Made by a program: the position numbers and the translations under genes. From contig JAULSN010000010.1 of NCBI GenBank assembly GCA_033439765.1, forward strand, positions 1,302,001 through 1,366,000: a DNA stretch of 64,000 nucleotides, in the 5' to 3' direction. Positions 11,408-21,734 of the stretch are shown one piece after another. How positions within the stretch are numbered: the stretch's first letter is position 1; every line of letters begins with the position of its first letter. Below the pieces are notes generated by a model. That model ran no database searches and was not told where the DNA came from. It worked only from the letters and a program-made list of their open reading frames with translations. Source of the DNA: Lasiosphaeria ovina. Taxonomy: Eukaryota; Ascomycota; Sordariomycetes; Sordariales; Lasiosphaeriaceae.

Positions 11408-12709
11408 TTAGACGTCCCATTCCTCCTCAACCTCGGGCTCTTCGTTTGTGCTCAGCGCAGCAAAAGATGACTGTTGGGAGAACGACTTTGTCGGCTTGCC
11501 GCTGCCGTTGACTTTCGGGGCCTTTGCGACAATTGCGGGAGCAGCAGCGACGGGCGCAGATGGTTGCACGGGGATGACCGTTGGCTCCGATTCGCCTGCG
11601 CTCTCAGTCGCAGATTCCTTCTTTGGCTTGACCGACTTCTTCGTCTTGACCGTGCTCCAGGCTTCCTCTTTACGGAGAAGCTCCATTTGCTCCTCCTCCG
11701 AAGGGAGAGACGACATCCAGCTCTCGTCCTTAGTAGGTGCCGCGGCGACCGGCTTGGGGGCTGCCGGCTTGGGGGCTGCCGCATTGGTGCGGCTGCTGGA
11801 GTCAAACGTGTCTAGTGGTTGGACGGCAGCGTGCTCGCCGTTAGAGAGAGTACCATTGGAGCCGAATTTAGCACTACTGCCGTTCCAGGCCGACTGTGCA
11901 GGCTGCGAGGCAACCGAAGAAGGCCCATCCTTGGCGGCCCGTCCCTCGGATATGCGGGCCAGTCTTCTCTGTGCTTCCATAGCAATTTTTCTCTGCTTCT
12001 CTGCTTCTTCGCGCTCGGCCTTGGCGGCCTCGACCTTTTGGCGGTTCTGGCGCTGCTTCTTGGTCTCGACCTCCTCAGCGGGCTTGACCTTCTTGACCTT
12101 AGTCTTGACCTTGTCTGTGCCGGTGAGGCGGAGAACTGAGGGACCGGTCGACTTGGGCTCCAGCATGTCGCTCACGTCAAGAGCGTCTGCGGCCTTGATC
12201 TCGGGGGAGGCGATCGAGGACTCGTCGTCGTCTCCGTCTACGCCCGCCGTCGAGGAGGGGGCAGAGACCTTTCCGTGGTCGACCTTGGGTTCAATCTCGC
12301 GGGCCCGAGATTGTTTTACAGACTTTTGCCGCTTCTCGTCGGGCTTCTTAGACGTATTCAGAATCGTGCCCTGCTTGACGCTGGCCAGCTGTCGGGCAAA
12401 TTCCCGGTTGTCCACTCCATCGTCGGAGCTATCGCCGGCGGGTTGGGTCGGTGTTGAGGGCTTTGCAGGTCGGGGCTTTGGCTGCGTAGCCTTGGCCGAG
12501 TCCTCAGCGTCCTTGCCAAATGCTTCTACTCGTTGCCGCTTAGCCTTTGGCTCTTTGCGGGCCTGTGTGCTCTGCCTGTCGTCAAGTCTCTGGCGCTGGG
12601 GAGCCCGCGGTGCATCGCGCCTTCGACCACCCGTGTATCGAAAAACGTAATATCCGGCAAAACAAATAATGACAGTCCAGCCGACCAGAGTAGACATTTC
12701 AACACCCAT
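11408..12709 (-). CDS. Single-pass membrane-anchored charged protein, unknown function, 433 aa
   Basis: Single exon. The chosen start, MGVEMSTLVGW, places a 17-20 residue transmembrane segment (VGWTVIICFAGYYVFRY, about 8-25) at the N-terminus; the frame is open another 55 codons upstream but with no ATG. An Arg-rich stop-transfer motif follows (TGGRRR). The rest is hydrophilic: a Lys/Glu/Arg-rich likely coiled coil (ETKKQRQNRQKVEAAKAERE, about 220-260), an Ala/Pro linker, and an ordered C-terminal patch with LPSEEEQMELLRKEEAWSTV and a terminal EEEWDV acidic tail. This N-in anchor plus cytosolic coiled coil is common in ER proteins. I do not recognise the family, so the topology is inferred and the function unknown. 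Confidence 0.75.
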   Translation of the reverse strand: MGVEMSTLVGWTVIICFAGYYVFRYTGGRRRDAPRAPQRQRLDDRQSTQARKEPKAKRQRVEAFGKDAEDSAKATQPKPRPAKPSTPTQPAGDSSDDGVDNREFARQLASVKQGTILNTSKKPDEKRQKSVKQSRAREIEPKVDHGKVSAPSSTAGVDGDDDESSIASPEIKAADALDVSDMLEPKSTGPSVLRLTGTDKVKTKVKKVKPAEEVETKKQRQNRQKVEAAKAEREEAEKQRKIAMEAQRRLARISEGRAAKDGPSSVASQPAQSAWNGSSAKFGSNGTLSNGEHAAVQPLDTFDSSSRTNAAAPKPAAPKPVAAAPTKDESWMSSLPSEEEQMELLRKEEAWSTVKTKKSVKPKKESATESAGESEPTVIPVQPSAPVAAAPAIVAKAPKVNGSGKPTKSFSQQSSFAALSTNEEPEVEEEWDV

Positions 12710-14449
12710 GGTGAAGACGGAGGACGAGCGTCGCAGGCGTCGAAGGTGTGGGGTGGGAAATGCGAAGTCGGCGCAGAGAAAATTGTCACCAGAGTACCTA
12801 TGGGTTGCAAGACGTGGATGTGGCAAATCGAGGATTGGCGAGTGCGTTGCCAAAAGCCCACTTGCTGTTTGCAAAGATGGCGAAGATGGCGAAGATGGCT
12901 AGCAAAGCAATTGCGATCCTTAATTGACGGGTGGGCGCGTAGAGCGAAGGTTAGTTGTGCCACGCGAGAGCTCCCAGAGCTGAGGGCGATGATGGCAGGC
13001 ACGAGTAAATTTATTCGAGGGCTTTCCCGCAGGCCGAGGTATGCACCTTGAATGCCACAAGTCACGAGACAGTGCGATTGGATGCGTGGACCGATAAGGT
13101 AGGTGAGGGGTTTTGTCTTTAAGAAAAAGGAAGGGAAGAAAAATGGAAAGGGGATGCTCGTCGTGAAGTTCGTCGAGGTTTCGCAAGGGGCCTGCTGGCT
13201 GGCAGTGAAAGGTGTTCAGAAGGTCGGCCTTTCAAGCATGTCTATTGGCCCTCTGTACCCTCCCTCGGAAGGGACATGAGATGCCGGACGTGTGTGGCCT
13301 GCACCCCTGTCAAGGGGCTTGGCAAAATCGTCCCACGTGATTCAGAAGGGACAGCCGATAGCCTCTTTAACTCAGGCCGCGTTCTTCTGTATTTCGTCTT
13401 TTACTCTGTACGTCCACACTTCCATAATGATATTATTCAATAACTTTTACTATACGATTCACTCATTCAAACCAGGGACTGACCGTTGCGCAAGTATGTT
13501 GGATTAGTCAAGCAGATTGCTCTACAGGCGGATGAAACTTGCTGCTAACTTTGTGCGACTGGAATTGCTGGAAGCTTTTGACAATCGTGGAACGCCGGCA
13601 CGTTTGGAAATTAGGAAACAAAGATGCCATGATCCAATCGCAGCCGGTTCCTGCTCGCTTTTGTTATCCTCTAGTGTATCTTCCAAGTTTCTCGTGCAAC
13701 CCTTGAAGTAAGGGGTGTACATACCTGCCTAAATATCCTCTGTTCGGCAACCCACAGGGCAAACCCGAGAACCGAGTAGCGGCTCGATAAAGTGGCAACT
13801 GGCAACCACTGAGAAATGAAGCGCTCTGCACTAGGATCTTATAGGGAATCTGGTGTATTCCGTGCCTGGGTTATCTACCTGACCTATTCCGTATCTCAGT
13901 GTAGGTACGTCACCATCCAAGTATAGCGCTAACCGCCTCGATCAAGACGAGCCTATTCGGCATGTCAGACCCAATGGATATTCTGTTTCCTAAAATGCTC
14001 AAGCTGTGCCCCGAGACCACCTAAACTTTAACTGCGCGATATCGGCGGGCCCCTCCACTCTTGTTAACAGCCAAGACCGGCAAGAGCCACGCCCAACAGG
14101 GAAGGTACAGTAATAAGGCAGCTGCCAAGTGCCAACCCCTCTCTCATCCAGAGACTCATCCATCAGGTGGTTTGCTTCCAGGTTTCAGTGTTTCCAGGTT
14201 GTCATCTTCATTTTTTAACGAGATAGCCTATCGAAAGCAAGGAGATAAACGGACACATTGATACAATCAAGAGTCTTTTTCTCTTTAACCTTTTTTACAT
14301 CGTAACGGCCATTCTGTTTCTTCTTCCTCTTGTTTCTAGATACAACTATCCCACCCCCTATTGATCAGCCAAACGCAACTTGTCTCGCAGCATCAACTAC
14401 TCTTATTATTGTTACTTTATTACTACCTTGGCCCCTTTATATCGCCATC
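12710..14449. promoter_or_regulatory. Divergent promoter region, 433-aa gene / nucleoside hydrolase
   Basis: 1.74 kb between two divergent start codons. The 150 bp before the nucleoside hydrolase ATG is pyrimidine-rich, as in many fungal leaders. I see no gene; the small plus-strand frame at 13517-13711 has no family resemblance. Confidence 0.5.
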
Positions 14450-16030
14450 ATGGCCCCCAAGAACCGCATCATCATTGATACTGACCCAGGTCTGCAGAGC
14501 CTGTCCTTAGCCGAGCCAAAGAGATAGCGCTCGTATTTTCTGTACTGATGCTGACCCTCGCTCGGTCTAGGCGTCGACGATGTCTTGGCCCTGCTGCTGG
14601 CTCTCAGTGCTTCACCCGAAGAGCTTGAAGTCGTCATGCTATCAGTCACCTATGGAAACGTACCGTTGCAGAGGTGCGCCCGACTCAGTCTTGTACCCCC
14701 GCGGTAACGCCATGTGGCACTCAGTCTCACTCTTCTGTAGCTGTCTCCGCAACGTTGTAGCACTGTTTCATGTGCTGGAGAAGGAAATGAGCTGGCGCAA
14801 GTCCGCCGGCACGAGCGCCGGATACGGTGCGCTGCACTCGTTCAAGCCCATTGTTGCCGTTGGGGCCGAACATCCGCTCGAAGACGAAGAGCTTGCGGCC
14901 GACTATTTCCGTGAGACCCCCTGTCTGGATGTTGCAGAGCCGAAAGCTAACCCGCTTAGACGGCGCTGACGGACTGCATGGTGTCCACGATGCGGTACGC
15001 AGACTCCTCCTTTTTTGCCCTTCTTCTGCCGAGCACTTCTGACCTTTCGTAGCACCCACATTTATCTCCGGCCGACACCTGGCGCTCCCTGTTCACTGAC
15101 ATCACGGGCGAACCAGCCAAGTCGGCTGAGCCGCCCTCCTACTCGGCATTCTTCACTCCGAGCAAAACACCCGCTCACAAAGAGATCCTGCGCATCTTGA
15201 AAGAGGAGCCCGAGGACACTATTACAATCGTTGCCATTGGTCCCCTTACCAATGTAGCGCTGGCTGCAGCTGAAGACCCCGAGACCTTTCTAAGGGTCAA
15301 GGAACTTGTTGTAATGGGAGGTGCAATAGGAATCGAGGGCAACGTGACTCCTGTTGCCGAGTTCAACACCTATGCCGACGCAGTGGCAACCGCTCGAGTC
15401 TTTGCTCTCACCTCGCCAAACCCGGCGTCAACCATGCCTCCGCTGCTCCATAGCTCCGCCTCCATGACATCCCTTCCTCCCTATCCTGCTAACCTCCCTC
15501 AGCAGCTCAAACTCACCTTGTTTCCGCTGGATATTACAACCCCCCATGAGCTCACGAGGGATTTCTTCTTTAAGGAGATTGAACCCCTCAAGGCCTTAGG
15601 CAGTCCGCTCGCACAGTGGGCTGCAACATTCATGGAGGGAACCTTCAACAAGATTGATTCAATAGTCGGGGAGGGAGTTGAGGCGGGCCTTTCCTTGCAC
15701 GATCCCCTTACCATTTGGTATATGCTACTCCGCGACGACCCAGCATGGAAGGCTGTGCCGAAGTTGGAGGACATTAGGGTCGAGACTTCGGGGCAGTGGA
15801 CCAAGGGAATGCACGTAGTTGACAGGCGGGGGGTTGCGAAGCCAAAGGGTCAGGATTCGACGGTTGAGACACACCCAGCTGATCCCCTGGATGCCACCAC
15901 CTTTGACGAGATTCCCGGCGACACGATGGGCTGGCAAAGCGCTAACAAGGGGACCAGGATCAATAGAATGATCGCGTCTCCTGGCGAAGATGTCTTTGCG
16001 GGCGTCTTGATCAAGAGGATTTTTGGATAG
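14450..16030 (+). CDS. Inosine-uridine-preferring nucleoside hydrolase (ribohydrolase)
   Basis: Five exons: 14450-14489, 14571-14673, 14741-14910, 14960-14994 and 15053-16030, giving 441 aa. All junctions keep phase and rebuild the family sequence. The metal-binding signature IIIDTDPGVDDVLALLLAL (residues 7-25) is split by intron 1 within the Gly codon. Later come SVTYGNV, an HGADGLHGV block and TITIVAIGPLTNVALA, with VVMGGAIGIEGNVTPVAEFN, all expected for Ca-dependent nucleoside hydrolases. These cleave the N-glycosidic bond of ribonucleosides in purine and pyrimidine salvage; yeast Urh1 is the known fungal example. At 441 aa it is about 100 residues longer than bacterial enzymes, with an insertion of Pro/Leu-rich sequence after NTYADAVATARVFALTSP. 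No signal peptide is visible, so it is probably cytosolic. Substrate preference cannot be read from the sequence. Confidence 0.92.
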
Positions 16031-16387
16031 GATCTCTTTTTGATTGTTGGCCTTGGCTTCATTCTGGGTATCTCAAATAGCTGTAGCTCAAAATCCGAGC
16101 AGCTCAAAACTCTTTCTTGGATGTCAGCACAGGACTCTGCCAGTAACGTACTTTTGACTGTGAATCGCATACCCATATAATAAGGCAACCGAGCCCATGA
16201 ATACGCAAGTCCATTACCATGAATCCCTCTCGTTAACGCCGCATGATACTCCTTCGCCCTTCTGTAGCCACAGAACCATCCATACTTGGGGGTTTCTCCC
16301 CTTTCAGGGCTGAGCGCCTTGCCGGGCGCGAGCGGTATGTAATCAATCCTAGCCGTCTTCCTCCATGCCGCTCGTCTGGGCCAGTCC
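16031..16387. other. Short convergent intergenic region
   Basis: 357 bp between the stop codons of the nucleoside hydrolase (+) and LSM8 (-). It should hold both 3' ends. Nothing else is seen. Confidence 0.6.
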
Positions 16388-16937
16388 TTATGGGTTTTTG
16401 GTCGTGCGGATAGGAGCGCCCTTAACCTCTGTCCAGTTGATGCTCATATCCAGCTCCTCGTCGACGAGCCCGACCAGACACACATTCTCGCCGCGGACAA
16501 GATACACCCCCACAGGAGTTTCAGCGGACGGCACGCCCTCGTCAGCGCTACGGATCCCCCGCTCCACCGTATTCGACAAGACCTGTGGTTTTGCGTACGA
16601 GGTAAGCATGCGACCGAAGAGCCAAGGGGAGAGGGGGTTTGCGATTTCCACCACAGAAGCACTCGTCTGCCCCTCCAACACCGCGCTGCTCTGGAGACAC
16701 TGCACGCAACTCACCAGGTTGGTCGTGTTGTCGTACGACGACAGCGATCCTACCAGACAGCGGCCATCTGTGGTGATGATGCACACTTTCTCTAAAAGAT
16801 AGGTATGCGGGTCAGTCAAGTACTTTAATAGAGGGGGGAAACCCCTCTCTCCCTCGGTCACATGGAGCTTGGTTGCGCAATCAAATAGGGGACCAGGAAA
16901 CTAGGAGCTCACTGTCGACGTAGCTGCTCAGCGACAT
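16388..16937 (-). CDS. lsm8: U6 snRNA-associated Sm-like protein LSM8
   Basis: Three exons: 16937-16913, 16791-16715 and 16582-16388, giving 98 aa, the usual Lsm8 length. The protein begins MSLSSYVDKKVCIITTDGR, with Sm1 motif residues up to SYDNTTNLVL, and ends with the Sm2 block YLVRGENVCLVGLVDEE and a short acidic/aromatic tail (SINW). Lsm8 is the subunit that makes the Lsm2-8 ring nuclear; the ring binds the U6 snRNA 3' end and works in the tri-snRNP and in nuclear RNA decay. The second intron (16583-16714, 132 nt) is a multiple of three and has no stop, so an unspliced copy would insert 44 residues between the Sm1 and Sm2 strands. The spliced form rejoins the family sequence exactly (NLV|LSNTVERGI), so it is taken as the product. 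Confidence 0.93.
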
Positions 16938-18979
16938 GGTGAACAAAAGCTGAAGGAGCGGGAGGAAATCGATGTATCGAGGCTCGGTGCTCGGGGCGCG
17001 CTTGAGCTTTCTGTGCCTTCTGTGCCTTCAATAGCACTGCGCAGGCAGTTGCGACAGGTGCTATAGAGTTGAATTCGGTGTTGCCGGTATGGAAGGAGGC
17101 AGGAGTGGTCTCGAAGGATTTCTGCGAGTTGGGCTCGGCTTTCCCAAACAGAAACGGGCGACTTCTGAAAAGAGGTTGCTGCGGCGGGTCGAAGCTTCTA
17201 AAAAAGCTCTGGGTTCATTTCCGTGACGCGGTGCCTGACGTGACGCTAACGCGAAGAAGGTTAAAACGATCGCGGGGGAGGCGCCCGCCACGCGCAACTC
17301 GCTTATCGGTGATATGCGCCAATCGGGTGTTTTCACCCCTGAGTCTTCCTTCAACTTGCCCCTGACTTTGAGATCACCAGCAATAGATTTTACCTAGTTC
17401 TTCTTCTCGCTCTCCAGTAATCTCAATGGCTCGTATGGGTATTGTCATGGTCTACGCCTATAAGGCTGTAGTGAGAAAAAAACTATGACAAACCACCCTT
17501 CCTGCCTCAAGCTAAATGCAACAGCACGATATGAACCTCGATCGTGAACCAAAACACCACATACGACCATACCGACTGGAAAATTCGGGATCCCGTCCGC
17601 TCTCCCATAGACAAGCCAGTGAGGGCCAGACTAGTAGTTGGGTCGGTGACGACCAGCGAATCCCTGGTGTTGTATGTTTTTGCATTTCGTTTTAGCCTTT
17701 TCCCCTGTTTATTTATATCTGCGGTATCTCCTCTGTTTTACTATTCGGTGTACTGTATACTCCCTTGAGAGTTAGAGATTAGCGAGGTTGAATAATATAG
17801 AATCCCATCTGAATTACCAAAACCTCGGAAAACATGAAGTAACCCGAAGTATGTTTGGTGGATTCCAAGACGTAGAACCCTCTACAAAGTACTATTATTG
17901 GTTGCTCTTGGAGCATTGTCTATTATTTGACTCCTCGCCAATCTCTGATTTTGGGGGGAATATACGGTATTTTGTCCCTTCTGATTCTCTCACCGAGGAC
18001 GCTTCTTTGTCATGATCTGGATAAAAGGCCAGCAAGAAAGAAAACGTGCTCAACATGCCGAATCTTACTGGCGGAGACGTTGCCAGATCTGAGTGATAGC
18101 AGTCTGTCTGTCGTAAAGAGCCAAGCAGGCCAAGGCGGAAACAAGCAAGCGGTTGACAGAGGCGGAGGGACCAGCAGCAGCGCCGAGCCTTATATATATG
18201 AGAAAGCTGCAGTCTGCGGACAGATCTCGGGGGCCAAGTAATCCAAGATCTGGACAAGGGGGCTGACCAGAGAAAGAAGGACGGTAATTTAGCCCCCTTC
18301 GATCTTGGCTTGGATCTGCCGGATGGAGAAGGCAGACATACCAAGACTGCAGCTCCACTCTTAACCGTCAGCCTGGTTGTAGTCACCTAGATGTAGGACC
18401 CGACGATGGCAGATGGCCCGGCTTGTCATATAACTCTGCCAAACAAAGAGAATATAAACGAGGACCAACTGGATTAGTGATGTGACTAAAGTAAGACCCT
18501 CTTTGGAAAGTTGCAGAGCAACTCTGAGGTTGTTGCTCCTTGAAAACTGGGCCGGGGTGCCGAGGAAGTTGAGCGGCTCGGCTAAGAGAATGACGACCAG
18601 GAGACTATGTCTCTTACAGCGTATGCATATTCGCCTCACAAAGAATCACTGTCATGGTTGTTGGTTGCATCTGCATGGCGTCTGCTCTCAATTTGCCCAG
18701 ACTGTAGTTTGAAGCAGTTCACCATGATTTGGAATAAAAAGACGGATAGCCAGTAACGAGTACGCATAAACAGTCGCCCATCCAATAGGATGGTCAGCTA
18801 GCTGTGTAGTCACCAACAGCACATTCCTGGCCTATCTTAAACTGGCCAAGCTACCCCTCAACCCCGCCCTCGTGCGTGCTTAGGGCAGACACGCGATCAT
18901 CGTAAGCTTAGCTTTCGTTGACGACATTCCTGAAGTTACGCCGTTGCTGATCGCTTCTCGGCGGTTTTTTTTACTGACA
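16938..18979. promoter_or_regulatory. Divergent promoter region, LSM8 / HpcH-HpaI aldolase
   Basis: About 2.0 kb between two divergent starts. It is AT-rich around 17380-17950. Frames at 17895-18386 and 18361-18639 (minus) are broken and unrecognised. I see no tRNA or repeat. Confidence 0.45.
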
Positions 18980-19207
18980 ATGAAGCGGATCTCCGGTTCA
19001 TCTTGGCCGTTTTCCACTTGCATTAGTAATTCGGGGAGATTTGAGACGAGCACAAGAGTGGCCAGTCTTCAAATCCGAGGAGTACAAAAGCTTGTGTCTG
19101 GAGTTGATTTGAATCAAGTCAAATTCCTTTCTACAACAACTTCTGACCGTCATTTTCGCTCAGAACCCGCCTATCTTAGCACCGCCCAGTCCCGTTCGCT
19201 CTCCGTC

Positions 19208-20257
19208 ATGGATGCCAGCTCCAAAATGCTCAGGGCCAACCGGCTGAAGCAAATTTTCCTGGAAGGCAAGCGTCCGGCAATGGGTTTATGGCAGATGCTA
19301 CCTGGAGCAAACGTATCAAGAATACTGGCCAGGTCCGGCGCCGACTTCGTAATGGTCGACGCCGAGCACGGCAACATAGATGGTACGTGAATCTTCAGGT
19401 TTTTGCAAGATCCACCTGGCGGTCCCAATCCCGCGCCCCCCGAATTAACAGCCTCGGCGGGCCTGTTTAATGACACGGTTCAGATTCTGCAATGCACGAG
19501 GCGGTTCCGGCCATTGCTGGCCTCGGGGTATCTCCAATCGTCCGGACACCAGACTTCCAGCCGTGGATGGTAAAGCGTGAGCAAGCTTCTAGGATGACCC
19601 CAACACAGTCCAGTCATGGCACCGGCAGTTGCTGATTCCCGATAAGGGGCGCTCGACAGTGGTGCCCATGGAGTAAGAAAATCGCTACTGGCCCAATTGT
19701 CTGGACGAAATTGCTGACAAGTCTCTCAGATACTGGTGCCCCTAATCCGGACAGTTGAGGAGGTAGAAAGATTCGTAGCTTCAGCCAAATTCCCACCGCA
19801 GGGACAGCGCGGGTTTGGCTCGCCCATCGCTATGCAGACTTTCCAGCCAGAGCCGACGTTCACGGAATATCTGCAACAAGCCAACGAGAGCATTCTAACC
19901 ATGGTCCAGATTGAGACAAAGGGAGCGCTCGAGTCGGTCGACCAGATAGCAACGCTTGTTGACGTAGTATTCGTCGGGCCGTTTGACCTCGGCAACAGCA
20001 TCGGCCATCCGATAACCAACGGTAAAATAGGCCAGGAGCTAGACGATGCCATTACAAAGGTCTTGAAGGCCGCTCTGGCTGCCGGGAAGAAATCCGGCAT
20101 TTTTTGTACCAGCGGAGAGCAGGCCAAGCACTATGCCGATGCGGGATTCCACATGGTCAGCGTGGCAACTGATTATACGGCCCTGGCAGCTACCGTGGTT
20201 CGAGCATTGGCAGTAGCTAGAGGTCAGGGGAAGCAAGACAAGGCCGCAACATATTGA
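19208..20257 (+). CDS. HpcH/HpaI-type aldolase (class II 2-oxo-acid aldolase)
   Basis: Four exons: 19208-19382, 19484-19576, 19647-19672 (only 26 nt) and 19730-20257, giving 273 aa. Junctions restore GLWQMLPGANVSRILARSGADFVMVDAEHG, then IAGLGVSPIVRTPDFQPWMVK, DSGAHGILVPLIRTVEEVE, GFGSPIAM and VQIETKGALESVDQIATLVDVVFVGPFDL. These are the HpcH/HpaI barrel blocks, with the metal-ligand Glu (IETKGA) and Asp (GPFDL). Relatives cleave 4-hydroxy-2-oxo acids (heptanedioate, 2-keto-3-deoxy sugar acids) to pyruvate plus an aldehyde; the fungal substrate is uncertain. The frame is open upstream to an ATG at 18980, which would add 76 Ser/Arg-rich residues (MKRISGSSWPF...RSLSV), plausibly a mitochondrial presequence. 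I chose 19208 because family homology begins there. Intron 2 uses a TAAG acceptor. Confidence 0.85.
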
Positions 20258-20630
20258 GCGAGCAACATGTATTTGACTGAAATGAGATAGCTAGGTGGTC
20301 AGCAAGAGTCCATATGACAGGCCGCAGTGCGTCGCGGGCTCGCCTAATGTGCTAGTTTTGCTTTTTGCGTCATCATTTCACATTCCGTTGCCGTGTTCAG
20401 GTCTGGGCCTGTCATAATATGTGATGCTGTTGAAGTTGAACTTGTCAAAGCGGCCTAGACGGACTGTGGACAGCCTTCATCTTCTCCGGATCGTGAGAAA
20501 GGCCTTCCACAGGGCAAGGAGGCGGAGAGCCATTGTCGCCGAGCAATCAACATTATTCCCTCGAGTTGGCCCCGCTGCGGCAGAGAAAATGGGGTGCGGT
20601 CGGTCTCGCAGATCCAGGGGAGTAAAGAAA
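20258..20630. other. Convergent intergenic region
   Basis: 373 bp between the stops of the aldolase (+) and the glutaredoxin-like gene (-). Nothing beyond presumed 3' ends. Confidence 0.6.
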
Positions 20631-21085
20631 TCAGGACCTTTCAACCGTGTCCATCTTGGCGGTTACTTCGTCTTGGCTGAAGCGGTGCATCAATTTGACG
20701 GCCTTGGACGAGAGCTTGGGATCTTCATCCGGATTCTGGGCCTTGCTGATGTGGATCTGCCAATGTTTGTTGAGCATTAGGTCCTGTAGGCAAGGTGCAG
20801 TACAGACACATGGCGTAATCGGCATGCCAGACAAAATGACGGATAGCTACGTTCTCATCCAGTGGGGAAGCAAAATGGCACGCAACTCACCACGGGAACA
20901 TCAAACTCATAGAGATTGCGCCAAGCCTCAGAGTCGTGTTTGATGATGTCGATTTCGCGAAATACAAAGGGCCTCTTGTCCCATACATCCGACAGGACCA
21001 ATTTCGCCTGCTTGCAGAGGCCGCAGTTTTCGCGAGTGAAAAGCGTTATCCTGCATGCCTGTAGCAGTCGACTCGTGAAACGCAT
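20631..21085 (-). CDS. Glutaredoxin-like protein (DUF836, yeast YDR286C type), probably mitochondrial
   Basis: Two exons, 21085-20891 and 20756-20631, giving 106 aa. The donor GTGAGT follows FDVPV and the acceptor GGCAG precedes IHISKA, restoring the thioredoxin-fold FDVPVIH block with its cis-Pro. The N-terminus MRFTSRLLQACRITLFTRENCGLCKQAK carries the active-site motif CGLC (Cys 21 and 24) shortly after a short basic Arg-containing start. The C-terminal helix contains KLMHRFSQDEV. DUF836 proteins are small glutaredoxin-fold proteins in fungi and animals, and the role of the yeast member is not defined. Length and motif fit the family (yeast about 114 aa). The redox role is inferred from the intact CxxC. 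Confidence 0.85.
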
Positions 21086-21734
21086 GTCTTATTCTAGGCA
21101 GCTGGCAGTCGGCGAAGTTGGCTGTCGCAATTGGCCCGAGTTGGGATTGCAACAAAGTGTCCTTGCGTCTGGTAAAGAGAGAATGCGACCTTCTTTCCCT
21201 CGTTGGGACACTTGATGGAAAGTGGAAGAACAAAGCTGGATGGAAACTCAGGTCAAGTCTGAGAGTCTCTGAACTGGAAACATCGGGAACTACGCCCGAT
21301 TAGTCCTAGGCAGCTTGGAATCCGTTGAAACCGTTGGTTATCCGACGCTAGGTAGGAACACCGCTAGTGTAGAACGAAATGCCCCTGCCTGTTCCATGTT
21401 ACCTGACTTAGGTAAGGCAGGTATGTAGGTCACATAGCCTCCCCCGCCCCCACCTCATTCTCAGCGGGCAGGAGACTGAGTACCGGCCGGGCAGGGCAAT
21501 CGCTACTGTGCTTGACTTTAGATGCGGTCGTTTATCGTCCAAGTTCCATCGTCTTCGAAGCTACACAAACACCAATCCCCAACTAAAATCTCCCCTCTCA
21601 GCATTTTCAACTCGGCGAAACATCCGGCGCAGCTTTTCTCAACCATTGCATTTCTTCTCCCTCCCTACCTTACCTACCCGATCTATCATATATACTTTCC
21701 GTAGGTAGTTTCGGTCTCGGCCTCACCAGCCGCC
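21086..21734. promoter_or_regulatory. Divergent promoter region, glutaredoxin-like / CHORD gene
   Basis: 649 bp between two divergent starts. It contains palindromic TTACCTGACTTAGGTAAGG near 21400-21418 and a C-rich stretch at 21440-21460. Pyrimidine-rich leader sequence precedes the CHORD ATG. Confidence 0.5.

Noticed and set aside
11448..12650. 400-aa plus-strand open frame opposite the membrane-anchored gene
   Set aside because: It is antisense to a coding sequence with better start and topology; composition is a mirror of Ser/Glu/Lys codons.
9750..13590. Related short words TTGACAACCGCGGAACCCC (about 9750) and TTGACAATCGTGGAACGCC (about 13568)
   Set aside because: Similarity is confined to about 20 bp and could be chance; flanks do not align, so no repeat family was called.
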